This document shows, one piece after another, positions 1-8,674 of a stretch of 64,000 nt of DNA. Numbering within the stretch: the first letter of the stretch is position 1; every line of letters starts with the position of its first letter. This DNA comes from Trebonia sp036501515. GTDB taxonomy: Bacteria; Actinomycetota; Actinomycetes; Streptosporangiales; Streptosporangiaceae. Made by a program: the position numbers and the translations under genes. The notes beneath the pieces were generated by a model that saw only the letters and a list, made by a program, of their open reading frames with translations, was not told the origin of the DNA and did no database searches. Location: positions 26,689 through 90,688 of the forward strand of contig DASYAD010000040.1 in the NCBI GenBank assembly GCA_036501515.1, written 5' to 3'.

Positions 1-98
1 GACCAAGCGGTAAGACCAAGTACCGGGATACTGAACGGGAGCGGCTTCCCCCGGCCCGCCTAGTGCTCGCCCTTCGCCGTCGGCCGTTCTGCGCTCGG

Positions 99-926
99 TT
101 ACTCCGGGCCAGCCGGCTCGCCGTCGGCCGGTTCGCGTCGGACCAGGTAGGTGTCCATGATCCAGCCGTGCCGCTGGCGCAGCTCGGCCCGGGTCGCCGT
201 GATCTCCTCGGCGACTTCCGCCAGCGGCCCGGAGATCAGTACCTCGTCCGGCGTGCTGAGATAGGCGCCCCAGAAGACGGACAGGCCGGGCTCGGTGAAC
301 TCCGCCGCGGCGAACCCGCGGTCGAGCATGACCACGGCACTGTCCAGGCCTTCGGGCAGCCCAGGCCCTTCGGGATGTCCGGGGCTGTCCGCCCGGGTCA
401 GCCGACGGGCCGGGGTGATGTGGATCGGCTCGCCGACCCGGTTCAACGGGATCCGGTGCGCCGCCGCCAGCGCCTGCACGCTGGTCACCCCGGGGATCAC
501 GGTGCAGCTGAAGACGACGGTGCCGAGCGCGAGTACCCGGTCGACGATCCGCAGCATCGAGTCGTACACCGAAGGGTCGCCCCACACCAGGAACGCCCCC
601 GTCCCGTCAGGCCCGAGCTCGGCGTCGAGAGCCGCCGCGATGCGTTCGGCCCGCGCCGCGTGCCAGTCCGCCACCGCGCCCTGGTAACCGCCGGCGGTCA
701 GTCCGGCCGAGCGGTCACGCGGCGGCTCGGGGATGTCCACCACCCGGTACCCCGGCCGCGTGACGTGCCGTCGCAGTATCTCTTCGCGCGCCGCGTTCAG
801 CCCGGACTTCTCGTTCCCCTTGTCGATGCGGAAGAAGACGTCCGTCCGGTTGAGTGCCCGCACGGCCTGGACGGTGATCTGGTCGGGATGGCCGGGGCCC
901 ATACCGATAACGAGCAGTTCGCGCAT
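99..926 (-). CDS. cobF: Precorrin-6A synthase (deacetylating) CobF
   Basis: This enzyme methylates C1 of precorrin-5 and removes the acetyl group extruded earlier, giving precorrin-6A in the aerobic cobalamin route. The 275-residue protein has the tetrapyrrole-methylase N-terminal glycine motif GMGPGHPD (residues 8-15), a DPSVYDS segment and the PGVTSVQALAA loop typical of CobF. A Pro/Gly-rich insertion near residues 180-205 makes it slightly longer than the usual 250-260 residues. The ATG is preceded by an AAGG-like site. The gene is divergent from a P-loop gene only 24 bp away, so promoters must overlap. Family assignment is secure; the insertion looks like a flexible surface loop. Confidence 0.95.
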   Translation of the reverse strand: MRELLVIGMGPGHPDQITVQAVRALNRTDVFFRIDKGNEKSGLNAAREEILRRHVTRPGYRVVDIPEPPRDRSAGLTAGGYQGAVADWHAARAERIAAALDAELGPDGTGAFLVWGDPSVYDSMLRIVDRVLALGTVVFSCTVIPGVTSVQALAAAHRIPLNRVGEPIHITPARRLTRADSPGHPEGPGLPEGLDSAVVMLDRGFAAAEFTEPGLSVFWGAYLSTPDEVLISGPLAEVAEEITATRAELRQRHGWIMDTYLVRREPADGEPAGPE

Positions 927-950
927 TTGCCTTATCCTAGGGTGGCTGGT

Positions 951-1298
951 GTGAGCCGGATCGCGTACGTCTCAGGGAAGCCCGGGGCGGGGAAGAGCAG
1001 CCTGGCCTTTCCGCTGGCAGCGGAGCTTGGCTACTCGCTGGTGATCAAGGATCTGGTCAAGGAAGCACTACACGACAGCCTGTACGTCCCTGGTTCGGGC
1101 GGGTATGACCGGGGGTGGACGCAGCGGCTGAACAATGCCGCGTGGGAGCTGCTGTGGACGCTCGCGGCTTTGCTGTTGTCCGCGATGGACAAATACGACC
1201 GGCCGGTCGGCGTCGGCCCGCTGATCACCGTCGACACGACCAGGCCCGTCGACGTCGCGGCCATCGCCGCCGCAGTCAGCCGCCTGCACGCCAGCTGA
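951..1298 (+). CDS. P-loop kinase-like protein with an internal deletion
   Basis: The product is a small predicted nucleotide-binding protein of 115 residues. A perfect Walker A motif GKPGAGKS sits at residues 9-16, and the C-terminus ends in a segment (DRPVGVGPLITVDTTRPVD) that normally closes AAA/kinase-like proteins of about 170-190 residues. The middle of the family, which carries the rest of the nucleotide and substrate site, is missing, and the two ends are joined in frame around residues 68-75. The GTG at 951 was chosen because the conserved N-terminus starts there; a longer open frame upstream is only antisense to cobF. It may be a decayed remnant or a minimal protein. The function is unknown. 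Confidence 0.6.
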   Translation: MSRIAYVSGKPGAGKSSLAFPLAAELGYSLVIKDLVKEALHDSLYVPGSGGYDRGWTQRLNNAAWELLWTLAALLLSAMDKYDRPVGVGPLITVDTTRPVDVAAIAAAVSRLHAS

Positions 1299-1396
1299 GA
1301 TATCGGAGACTCCGGTTTCGGAACGCGGCGGGCCGCGAGCTTGGCCGGGTCCGGCGGATGCTGCCGCTGGCGGGTGTTTGCTGGCGGCGTCCGGCC

Positions 1397-1798
1397 TCAG
1401 TCGCTCAGCAGAGCGTGTAGCAGGCCCGGGTAGGAGGGGTCAGCGAAAGCAAGGCCGCCGAGTTGTCCCTTCCTGAACCAGCCGATGGCGTCATGCTCTT
1501 CCGGCTCCAGGTTCGTGATCTCGCCCCGCCAGCGGCGCGAGACCCACAGGGTGAGGTCTAGCCCGGTCTCTGGGGCGACTCGGTGCAGGACGGGACCGCC
1601 CTCGGTGCCTTCAAGCTCGGCCCCCAGTTCCTCCGCTACCTCCCGCCGTAGCGCGTCTTCCGGACGCTCGCCGGGCTCAATATGACCGCCGGGGAAGTCC
1701 CACACATCCGGGTACCACCGACGCCCCGGCGACCGGTGGCATAGCAGTACCTGCCCGGCCCGGAGCAGGATCACGGCGACGACGCGGTGATCTTCCAT
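1397..1798 (-). CDS. Nudix hydrolase
   Basis: The product is predicted to hydrolyse a nucleoside diphosphate linked to another moiety, possibly an oxidised nucleotide in a MutT-like clean-up role. A complete Nudix box is present: GGHIEPGE followed seven residues later by REVAEELG, giving the metal-binding Glu residues. About 133 residues is normal for the family. The ATG at 1798 starts just before the first beta strand (MEDHRVVAVILL). An in-frame ATG at 1858 would add 20 residues unlike the family, and neither start has a convincing ribosome site. The gene is divergent from the aldo/keto reductase and convergent with the P-loop gene. The substrate cannot be read from sequence. Confidence 0.85.
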   Translation of the reverse strand: MEDHRVVAVILLRAGQVLLCHRSPGRRWYPDVWDFPGGHIEPGERPEDALRREVAEELGAELEGTEGGPVLHRVAPETGLDLTLWVSRRWRGEITNLEPEEHDAIGWFRKGQLGGLAFADPSYPGLLHALLSD

Positions 1799-1869
1799 CG
1801 CCAGAGCATGACAGACCGCGGAGCCGCCGCACGGCGCGGTCATCGAAAAGATGACCATTACTCTTAGTA

Positions 1870-1898
1870 TTGATAACTGTGGATCGAACTGGTAATCC
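1870..1898 (+). promoter_or_regulatory. Candidate sigma-70-type promoter for the aldo/keto reductase
   Basis: TTGATA at 1870-1875 and TAATCC at 1893-1898 are separated by exactly 17 bp in a locally AT-richer stretch. They lie about 47 bp before the GTG of the aldo/keto reductase. Both hexamers are imperfect, so this is a candidate only. Confidence 0.45.
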
Positions 1899-1944
1899 TA
1901 GATCTGTAGCGATAGTCCCGTAACCGGGGCCGTAAGCTGGGCCG

Positions 1945-2832
1945 GTGAATTCACCGGCACTGGACGCGGCTGCGGCGGGGACGTGGCGACTTGGCGACCT
2001 GACGGTCAACCGGCTTGGTTTCGGCGCGATGCGCCTGACCGGGAGGCTCCCGTTCGGGCACGGTGCGCCGAGTGACCGGGCCTCCTCCCTGGCGGTGCTC
2101 CGCCGGGCGGTCGAGCTTGGCATTAACCACATCGACACGGCGGCGTTTTACTTCTCGCCGCTGCGCTCGGCGAACGAGCTGATCGCCACGGCACTCGCGC
2201 CGTATCCGGAAGAGCTGGTGATCACCACCAAGGTGTGGCCAGGCCGGGATCCGTGGGGCGAGTGGTACTGGGCACGGCCGGACCAGCTGCGCGGTCAGGT
2301 CGAGGAGAACCTTCGCCAGCTTGGCCGGGACTACCTGGACGTCGTGAACCTGCGGCGGGCAGGCTCGCACGAGTCGATCGCCGAGCACTTCGGCGCGCTG
2401 GCCGAGCTCCGCGACGCAGGGCTGGTCCGGCACCTCGGTGTCTCCGACGTCACCGTCGCGCAGCTAGACGAGGCCCTGGCGATCGCGCCGGTGGTCTGCG
2501 TGCAGAACCGCTACAGCCTCAATGACCGGACCCACGATCCGGTGCTGCGGGTCTGCGCGGAGCGGGGCATCGCGTTCGTGCCGTTCTTCGCGGTCGCGGG
2601 GGACCGCCGCCAGTCAGGCGGTCCCGGCAGCGACTCACCGGAGCTGCTCGACGTGGCGCGCCGTCACGCCGCGACCGTCGCCCAGGTCCGCCTGGCCTGG
2701 ACCCTCCACCAGGCGCCCAACGTCCTGGCCATCCCCGGGACCGGCAGCCCCGCCCACCTGGAGGAGAACGTCGCCGCCGCTTCGCTCCGCCTCACCGGCG
2801 AGGACCTGGCGCTGCTCAGCGTGGCCAAGTAG
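1945..2832 (+). CDS. Aldo/keto reductase
   Basis: The product is an NAD(P)H-dependent oxidoreductase of the aldo/keto reductase (TIM-barrel) superfamily. At 295 residues it has the N-terminal RLGFGAMRLTG strand, catalytic Asp and Tyr in DTAAFYF, Lys in TTKVWPG, and the C-terminal cofactor motif IPGTGSPAHLEENV. The fourth member of the classical tetrad, His, appears to be Asn in DVVNLR. I recall the same feature in the branch containing E. coli PdxI/YdbC, a pyridoxal reductase, so a small aldehyde such as pyridoxal is one possible substrate; that is inference. The stop lies 2 bp before the cobK start, so the two are probably cotranscribed although their chemistry looks unrelated. Confidence 0.85.
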   Translation: MNSPALDAAAAGTWRLGDLTVNRLGFGAMRLTGRLPFGHGAPSDRASSLAVLRRAVELGINHIDTAAFYFSPLRSANELIATALAPYPEELVITTKVWPGRDPWGEWYWARPDQLRGQVEENLRQLGRDYLDVVNLRRAGSHESIAEHFGALAELRDAGLVRHLGVSDVTVAQLDEALAIAPVVCVQNRYSLNDRTHDPVLRVCAERGIAFVPFFAVAGDRRQSGGPGSDSPELLDVARRHAATVAQVRLAWTLHQAPNVLAIPGTGSPAHLEENVAAASLRLTGEDLALLSVAK

Positions 2833-2834
2833 CA

Positions 2835-3578
2835 GTGCCCGGCCAGGGCGCCAGGTCCGCGCGCATTCTCATCCTCGGCGGAACGGGCGAGGCCAGGGAG
2901 CTGGCGGCCGAGCTGGCGGCCGCCGGCACCGACGTGATCTCCTCGCTGGCGGGCCGGGTCAGCCGCCCCCGGTTGCCCGACGGCCCGGTGCGCATCGGCG
3001 GGTTCGGCGGTGCCGAGGGCCTGGCGGCCTTCCTGCGTGATGAACGCGTCACCCACCTGGTCGACGCGACGCATCCGTTCGCGGCCGGCATCACTGCGAA
3101 CGCCGCGCGGGCAGCCGCGGATGCTGGCGTGCCCCGGCTGGTGCTGCGCCGCCCGGCCTGGGAAGCCGACCCGTCCTGGGACACCGTCCCCGACATTCAG
3201 GCAGCAGCCGAAGCAGTACTGGTCTGGCCCGGTGATGCCGTGTTCCTCACGACCGGCCGTCGTGATCTCGATGCTTTTGCCGCCGACGACCGCCACCGGT
3301 TCCTGGTCCGCACGGTGGACCCGCCGGAGGGCCCGGCGCCGCCGCGGATGACGCTGCTGCTCGACCGGGGACCGTACACCGTCGCCGGAGAGTCGGCGCT
3401 GATCAGCGAGCACCAGATCGGCCTGCTGGTCACCAAGAACAGCGGCGGTCCTATGACGGCGGCGAAGCTTGCGGCGGCCAGGAACCTGGGTATCCAGGTC
3501 GTCATGGTGGCCCGCCCGCCGCTGCCGCCGGGCAGCGCGGTGGCCGCGACGGTGCCCGAGGTGCTGCGCTGGCTCTAG
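2835..3578 (+). CDS. cobK: Precorrin-6A reductase CobK
   Basis: This enzyme reduces the C18-C19 double bond of precorrin-6A with NADPH to give precorrin-6B, the step after CobF. The 247-residue protein shows the N-terminal GGTGEAREL motif, DATHPFA near residue 76, a TTGRRDL segment near 137, and the C-terminal TKNSGGPMTAAKL motif, all typical of CobK/CbiJ. The GTG at 2835 lies directly after the aldo/keto reductase stop, which suggests coupled translation. The gene converges on cobIJ with only 24 bp between stops, so the cobalamin genes here are on both strands rather than in one operon. Confidence 0.93.
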   Translation: MPGQGARSARILILGGTGEARELAAELAAAGTDVISSLAGRVSRPRLPDGPVRIGGFGGAEGLAAFLRDERVTHLVDATHPFAAGITANAARAAADAGVPRLVLRRPAWEADPSWDTVPDIQAAAEAVLVWPGDAVFLTTGRRDLDAFAADDRHRFLVRTVDPPEGPAPPRMTLLLDRGPYTVAGESALISEHQIGLLVTKNSGGPMTAAKLAAARNLGIQVVMVARPPLPPGSAVAATVPEVLRWL

Positions 3579-3602
3579 CGGCCTCAGCCTCGGATAGCTG
3601 GC

Positions 3603-5183
3603 TCAGCCCGGGTACCGGCGCGGCGTGATCACCCGGGCCGCGCCGGAACCGTCGTGTACCACGCGGGACTGGCTGGAGCCGATGATCAGCAGGCAGCGCA
3701 TGTCTACTTGCGCGGGATCGAGTTCGCCCAGTGTGGTGACGGTGACCTGCTGCTCGGGTGTGCCGACGGCGCGGCCGATGACGACCGGCGTCCCGGCGTC
3801 CCGGCGGGTGAGCAGCAGCTCGCGCGCGTCGGCCAGCTGCTGCCTGCGGGACTGCGACGCGGGATTGTAAATCGCGATGGCGAAGTCGCCTTCTGCCGCC
3901 GCCGTGAGCCGCCGGGCGATCACGTCCCATGGCTTGAGCCGGTCGGACAGTGACAGCATCACGTAGTCGTGCCCGAGCGGCGCACCGGCCATGCTGGCGA
4001 CGGCCTGGGCGGCGGTGATCCCCGGGAGGATCGTGACCGGTACCGAGATGAACCGTTCGTCGGCCGCGGCGGCCTCGAGCACCACAGAAGCCATGGCGAA
4101 CACGCCGGGGTCGCCGGACGAGACCACGGCTACGCGCCGGCCGCGCAGCGCCAGGTCGAGCGCGAACTCCGCCCGCTGGGCCTCGACCCGGTTGTCGCTG
4201 CCGTGCCGTCGCTGCCGCGGATTGGCCGGCACCCGGTCGACGTAGGGCGCGTAGCCGACGATGTCGTCGGCGGCGGCCAGCACGGCGGCTGCCTGCGGGG
4301 TCAGCCAGTCACGCCCGGCCGGCCCGAGACCGACGACGTCCACCCGGCCAGGCACGGAAACCGCGCCAGGCACAGAAACCGCGCCAGCTTCGGAAATCCC
4401 GCCAGCTTCGGAAACCCCAGAAGGCCGGGAAAGCGCAGCCGCTTCCGAAACCTGGCCGGCCGCTTCCGGCCCGGCCAGCAGCAGCAGCGACATGTACGGG
4501 ACCGCCGACGGGTCGACGTCGCCCGCCCGTTCGATGACCTGCCGCTCCCCGCCGGAGGCGCGCTCGACGTAGTAGGCCGCCTCCAGCCGGCCCGCGTCCT
4601 TCAGCGCCGCGCGCACATCCGGGTAACTCCGGCTTATCTTCATCACGGCCGCCGCGCCGGTGCCGCTCAGCCGCCGGGCCAGTTCCTCGCGCGGCAGCGT
4701 GCCGGGCAGTACGGTCAGCACGTCGTCGCCTTCGACCAGTGGCATCGCCAGGGCGGCGGAGGCGGCGCTGACCGAGGTGATACCGGGCACGATCTCGGTG
4801 CGGAACCGGCCGCTGATCCGTTTGTGCATGTGCATGTAACTGCTGTAGAAGAGCGGGTCGCCTTCGGCCAGCAGCACCACGTCGCGCCCGGCGGCGAGGT
4901 GTGCCGTCAGCCGGGCGGCGGCCGCCGCGTAGAACTCCTCAATGGCCCCCTCGTAGCCGCCCGGGTGGTCCGTGGTCTCCGTCGTCAGCGGGTAGACGAG
5001 CTGTTCCTCGATCTGGTCGCCGCGCAGGTACGGCTCCGCGATGGACCGGGCGACCGAGCGCCCGTGCCTGGCCGAGTGGTAGGCCACCACGCCCGCGGCA
5101 CCGATGATCCGGGCGGCCTTCACCGTGACAAGCTCCGGGTCGCCGGGCCCGAGCCCCACCCCGTACAGTACGCCGTCGCTCAT
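3603..5183 (-). CDS. cobIJ: CobI-CobJ fusion: precorrin-2 C20- and precorrin-3B C17-methyltransferase
   Basis: Two SAM-dependent tetrapyrrole methylases are joined in one 526-residue chain. Residues 1-245 form CobI (GLGPGDPELVT start, AEGDPLFYSS, VPGITSVSAAS), which makes precorrin-3A. Residues from about 283 form CobJ (VDVVGLGPAG, SSGDPGVFAMAS, ILPGITAAQA), which contracts the ring to precorrin-4. The fusion is known in actinobacteria and would pass intermediates on either side of CobG. The linker (about 246-282) is a degenerate SEAG/SVPG repeat coded by 18-bp DNA repeats. The ATG overlaps the cobH stop by 4 nt (ATGA), so translation is coupled in the cobG-cobH-cobIJ operon. Confidence 0.95.
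   Translation of the reverse strand: MSDGVLYGVGLGPGDPELVTVKAARIIGAAGVVAYHSARHGRSVARSIAEPYLRGDQIEEQLVYPLTTETTDHPGGYEGAIEEFYAAAAARLTAHLAAGRDVVLLAEGDPLFYSSYMHMHKRISGRFRTEIVPGITSVSAASAALAMPLVEGDDVLTVLPGTLPREELARRLSGTGAAAVMKISRSYPDVRAALKDAGRLEAAYYVERASGGERQVIERAGDVDPSAVPYMSLLLLAGPEAAGQVSEAAALSRPSGVSEAGGISEAGAVSVPGAVSVPGRVDVVGLGPAGRDWLTPQAAAVLAAADDIVGYAPYVDRVPANPRQRRHGSDNRVEAQRAEFALDLALRGRRVAVVSSGDPGVFAMASVVLEAAAADERFISVPVTILPGITAAQAVASMAGAPLGHDYVMLSLSDRLKPWDVIARRLTAAAEGDFAIAIYNPASQSRRQQLADARELLLTRRDAGTPVVIGRAVGTPEQQVTVTTLGELDPAQVDMRCLLIIGSSQSRVVHDGSGAARVITPRRYPG
4345..4450. repeat. In-frame 18-bp minisatellite in the cobIJ linker
   Basis: Imperfect copies of an 18-bp unit beginning GGCACGGAAACCGC (plus strand) run through the DNA coding for the interdomain linker. 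The two enzymatic domains on either side are not repetitive. Confidence 0.75.
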
Positions 5184-5806
5184 TCCGCCTCGCTCGCGAT
5201 CGCGTTAACGGCGGCCACGGTCATCGCGCTGCCGCCGCGCCGCCCGTGCACCACCAGGTAGTCAAGCCCGGACGCGGCCAGCGCCCGCTTCGATTCCGCC
5301 GCACCGATGAAGCCGACGGGGATGCCGAGCACCGCCGCGGGCCGCGGTGCTCCCGCGTCGATGAGCTCAAGCAGCCGGAACAGTGCGGTCGGAGCGTTGC
5401 CGATGGCGACCACGGCGCCTGCGAGCCGCGGTACCCACAGGTCGAGCGCCGCCGCCGAGCGCGTCGTGCCAAGCCGTTCCGCCAGCGACGGCACCGCCGG
5501 GTCGCCGAGCGTGCACACGACTTCGTTGCGGGCGGGCAACCGGGGCCTGGTGATGCCGGACGCGACCATCTGCGCGTCGCACAGCACCGGCGCGCCGTCG
5601 AGCAGCGCGGCCCGCGCGGCGCGCACCACCCCGTCGCTGTAGCCGACGTCGCCCGGCAGGTCGGTCATCCCGCAGGAGTGGATCATCCGCACCACGACCC
5701 GCGACACATCGGCCGGGAACCGCGCGAGGTCGGCTTCCGTCCTGATCGTGGCGAACGAGCGGCGGTAGATCTCCCCGCCATCGCGGAGGTAGTCAAACTC
5801 CGGCAA
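5180..5806 (-). CDS. cobH: Precorrin-8X methylmutase CobH
   Basis: This enzyme moves the C11 methyl group to C12, turning precorrin-8X into hydrogenobyrinic acid. The 208-residue protein carries the catalytic His in MIHSCGM (His43), followed by the CDAQMVASGI and GNAPTALFRLLE motifs and the C-terminal VVHGRRGGSAMTVAAVNA segment, all diagnostic of CobH/CbiC. It overlaps the end of cobG by 14 nt and the start of cobIJ by 4 nt, so it is the middle gene of a tight three-gene operon. Length and active site are typical, and I see nothing damaged. Confidence 0.95.
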   Translation of the reverse strand: MPEFDYLRDGGEIYRRSFATIRTEADLARFPADVSRVVVRMIHSCGMTDLPGDVGYSDGVVRAARAALLDGAPVLCDAQMVASGITRPRLPARNEVVCTLGDPAVPSLAERLGTTRSAAALDLWVPRLAGAVVAIGNAPTALFRLLELIDAGAPRPAAVLGIPVGFIGAAESKRALAASGLDYLVVHGRRGGSAMTVAAVNAIASEAE

Positions 5807-7118
5807 CCTGGTACCCCTCGCTTGTGGCGGTCACGTCGATCTCGGTCGCGGCGGGCCGGCCGCAGTGCCTGGCGCACCCGCTGACGTGCACCAGCCGCCC
5901 GGGCCAGCGCTCCGCGAAGCCAGCCGCGTCCGCCTGCACATCCGCCAGCGCGCTGGCACACCCCGGCCGGCCCGCGCACGCGGTGACCCGCAGCCAGCGC
6001 GACTGGTCGTCGGTACCGAAGCCGAGCCGGGCCGCATCGCGCAGCACGGCGTCCGCGTCGGCCAGCCGCGGCAGCACGACGCTGCGCCACGGGGTAACCC
6101 GTGCATCCGCGTCCGCGACCCGCTCCGCGATCCAGGTCAGCTGGGCCGAGGTCAGCCGCCCGAGCGGCGCCAGCAGCACGGCAGAAAAATCATAGTCATC
6201 CCGAACGCCAGCAGCTGACTCCCCGCCCCCACGGTCTCCTCGCAGGCCGACAAGCCCGACGGGCCGCGCCTTTGTCGCGGCGACGCCCGCGATCGGCTCG
6301 TCCGCAGCTGGCTGCCCTTGGCTGGCCTGGCCGGCACCGTCGCGTTCCGTGGCCCGGACGAGCCCGAGTCGGCCAGCCACGGCGGCCCGCACCCGCTCCG
6401 CGCCCGCCGGCAGGTCGGCGATCCGCCAGGCGGCCCTGCCGGACTCCGCCCGCAGGGCTAGGAATACCTCCGCGCAGGCGAGCATCGTGGTGACGACCCC
6501 GGAGGCGGGAACGACGAGACCGTTCACCACGGCGTCTTCCCCGCGCATGACGGCGACCACATCGGCCTGCGGCACGTCGGCACCAGCCCCGGCGACGTCG
6601 CCGTGTCCGTCGTCGATCGCGAACAGGAACCGGCCGGACAGCTGGGCAAGGTGCGGCCGCGCGCACAGCGCCGCGTCCAGGGCCCGGACCAGACCGGTCA
6701 GGTCGTCGCCGCCGTCCAGGCCGGCCAGCGGCGAGGCGAGTACGTTGCGCACCCGGTCATGGCTCAGCGACGGCAGCAGGCCGGCGGCGGCGAGTTCGGC
6801 CGTCAGCGTGCCCGCGGCGTCAGCCGGCAGCCCGCGCAGCTGCACGTTGCCGCGCGAGGTGAGCTCGACGCGTCCGTCGCCGAGCTCGTCCGCGAGGCGG
6901 GCGAGTACCCGCAGCTGCGGCGCGGCGACCAGCCCGCCCGGCAGCCTGACCCGGGCCAGGAACCCGTCGGCCGCTTCGGCCAGCCGCAGCGCGCCCGGGC
7001 AGCGGTCATCCGCCGGGCGGCTGGCTGACACCGCTCGGCTGACAGGCTCCGCTCGGCTGGCGGGTGCCGCTCGGCTGAGGGGCGCTGAGCGGCCGGCAAA
7101 GGGGCTGGTTGGTGGCAC
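5793..7118 (-). CDS. cobG: Precorrin-3B synthase CobG
   Basis: This oxygen-dependent monooxygenase converts precorrin-3A to precorrin-3B and marks the pathway as the aerobic one. The 441-residue protein has the sulfite/nitrite reductase-like fold with SRGNVQLRGL in the first ferredoxin-like half and Fe4S4/siroheme-type cysteines in ACAGRPGCAS (about residue 380) and SGCARHCG (about 412). The N-terminal 35 residues are a Ser-Arg-Ala repeat (roughly SRAxPxSRAxP) not found in the family. An in-frame GTG at 7031 would remove most of it and may be the true start. It leads the cobG-cobH-cobIJ operon. No cobalamin riboswitch is visible upstream. Confidence 0.93.
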   Translation of the reverse strand: MPPTSPFAGRSAPLSRAAPASRAEPVSRAVSASRPADDRCPGALRLAEAADGFLARVRLPGGLVAAPQLRVLARLADELGDGRVELTSRGNVQLRGLPADAAGTLTAELAAAGLLPSLSHDRVRNVLASPLAGLDGGDDLTGLVRALDAALCARPHLAQLSGRFLFAIDDGHGDVAGAGADVPQADVVAVMRGEDAVVNGLVVPASGVVTTMLACAEVFLALRAESGRAAWRIADLPAGAERVRAAVAGRLGLVRATERDGAGQASQGQPAADEPIAGVAATKARPVGLVGLRGDRGGGESAAGVRDDYDFSAVLLAPLGRLTSAQLTWIAERVADADARVTPWRSVVLPRLADADAVLRDAARLGFGTDDQSRWLRVTACAGRPGCASALADVQADAAGFAERWPGRLVHVSGCARHCGRPAATEIDVTATSEGYQVAGV

Positions 7119-7180
7119 GCCCGGATTGTATGTCAGCGTCCGGCTTAGCGCCGGTGCGGGGGTGAGCGGGGACTGGCCGG

Positions 7181-8554
7181 CTACGGGAGCCCGGGTGAGT
7201 CCCGGAAGCCGGCTGACTCAGTCACCGGAGCGACCGGTGCCGTCTGGCCGGGTTTCCGGGGCCCGAGCGCGCCGGCCGCCGCGAAGGCCGCGACGAACAG
7301 GGCGGCGATCACCCACAGGGAGCTCAGCAGCCCCGCCGACTGGGCCAGGGCGCCGATCGCGGGCGGGCCCGCCAGGTTGGCGAAGTAGCCGATGGACGCG
7401 ACGACGCTGATCCGCGCGGCCGGGTCAGGGCCGCTCTCCGCGGCGGCGGACATGCCGAGGGGGAAACCCATGGAGACGCCGACCGCCCACAGCACCACGC
7501 CGAGCAGGACGGCCCAGCGGTTCCCCGCCAGGATGAACAGCATGATGCCGACGATGCCGAGGGCGGTGGTGAGGCGGATGGTTCGGACGCGGCCGAGGCG
7601 GTCGACGACCGGGCCCGCGAAGATCCGGGTGAGTCCTTCGGAGAGCGCGAACGCGGTGAAGAACAGCGCGGCGACCGCCGCGGTCTGCCCGTGGTTGCCG
7701 CGCACCGCCAGCGTGAGCCAGCTGTTGGCCGAGCCCTCGCCGAGCTCGACGCCGAGCATGACGAGCCCGATGAGCAGCAGCCGCCAGTCGGCCCAGCCGC
7801 GCAGCCACTGACGGAGCTGTGCTCGCCGCTGCTCGCGTCGCCGTTCCCGCTCCGACTCGTCCGGCTCAGACCCGTCCCGTCCGGACTGGTCCTGCTTGGA
7901 TGCGTCCTGCTCGGACTGGGCTTGCCCTGGTTGCCCCGCTGGGTTGAGCCCGCGCCCTGGTATCCCCGGGGCCAGCACGAAGGCGGCCGCCGCGACCACG
8001 AGCGCCTCGCCGATGAGCTGCGCCGCCGGGGTGACGTCGAGGGCGGCGCAGGCCGCGCCGACGCCGGACCCGACGGCGGCCCCGATCGACCAGGCGGCGT
8101 GCATCATCGGCATGAGGGTGCGCCCCGCGGTCCGCTCGACGCCGGAGCCCTCGACGTTGATCAGCACGTCGAGCATGCCGATGCCCGTCCCTGTGACCAC
8201 GAAGGCGACCGCCAGCAGCGGCAGCGACCGCAGGATGAGCGCCAGGCCCATCACGGTCATCGACGCGGTAATGAGCAGCAGCGCTCCGGCGACCGCCCGG
8301 CGGCCGCCGAGCCGCTGCCGCACCGGACCCGCGGCGAGCAGTCCGAAGATGGCACCGACGGTCACCCCCGCCAGCAGCAGCCCGATGGTGGCGGTGCCCA
8401 CGTTCAGGTCAGTCTTGATGGCCGGCAGCCGCGGGCCCCAGGCCGAGATCGTGATCCCGCCGAGTCCGAACGCGGCCGTGACCGACCAGCGCCAGCGAGC
8501 CAGCCCGGATCCGGCCGGCGGGACACTGTCTGGCGGGACATTGGCGCTCGCCAT
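7181..8554 (-). CDS. MFS transporter
   Basis: This is a 12-helix major facilitator transporter of about 457 residues. Helix 1 begins at VTAAFGLGGI; the loop 2-3 motif region reads GPVRQRLGGRRAVAG; and the second half restarts at LLLIGLVMLGVELGEGSANSW. The central cytoplasmic loop is long and highly charged (Gln/Asp/Glu/Arg, coded by repetitive DNA near 7850-7930). The ATG at 8554 has a good GGAGGT site; an upstream in-frame start at 8617 does not. A TetR gene ends 120 bp upstream on the same strand and is the obvious candidate regulator. The position between cobG and cobN is suggestive, but nothing in the sequence identifies a cobalt or corrinoid substrate. Confidence 0.85.
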   Translation of the reverse strand: MASANVPPDSVPPAGSGLARWRWSVTAAFGLGGITISAWGPRLPAIKTDLNVGTATIGLLLAGVTVGAIFGLLAAGPVRQRLGGRRAVAGALLLITASMTVMGLALILRSLPLLAVAFVVTGTGIGMLDVLINVEGSGVERTAGRTLMPMMHAAWSIGAAVGSGVGAACAALDVTPAAQLIGEALVVAAAAFVLAPGIPGRGLNPAGQPGQAQSEQDASKQDQSGRDGSEPDESERERRREQRRAQLRQWLRGWADWRLLLIGLVMLGVELGEGSANSWLTLAVRGNHGQTAAVAALFFTAFALSEGLTRIFAGPVVDRLGRVRTIRLTTALGIVGIMLFILAGNRWAVLLGVVLWAVGVSMGFPLGMSAAAESGPDPAARISVVASIGYFANLAGPPAIGALAQSAGLLSSLWVIAALFVAAFAAAGALGPRKPGQTAPVAPVTESAGFRDSPGLP

Positions 8555-8674
8555 CCTGGTACCTCCGCTCCAAAACCGTCTAGATGCGCTGCAAAACCTT
8601 CCAGTGGAAAGTATCACCCGGACGCCAACGGGGGAATCCCGTGCCGAAGGGGCCGAGGGGCTAGGGGAGTACAG

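Noticed and set aside
63..950. Long plus-strand open frame over the cobF region
   Set aside because: It is antisense to a well-supported cobF. Only the part from 951 has its own protein motif.
3969..5261. 430-residue plus-strand frame opposite cobIJ and cobH
   Set aside because: Composition is typical of GC-rich antisense frames (Arg, Gly, Asp, Val heavy) and it has no family motif.
7119..7180. Second cobalamin riboswitch upstream of cobG
   Set aside because: No GGTG...TCC core, GCCACTG block or B12 box could be found on the minus strand.
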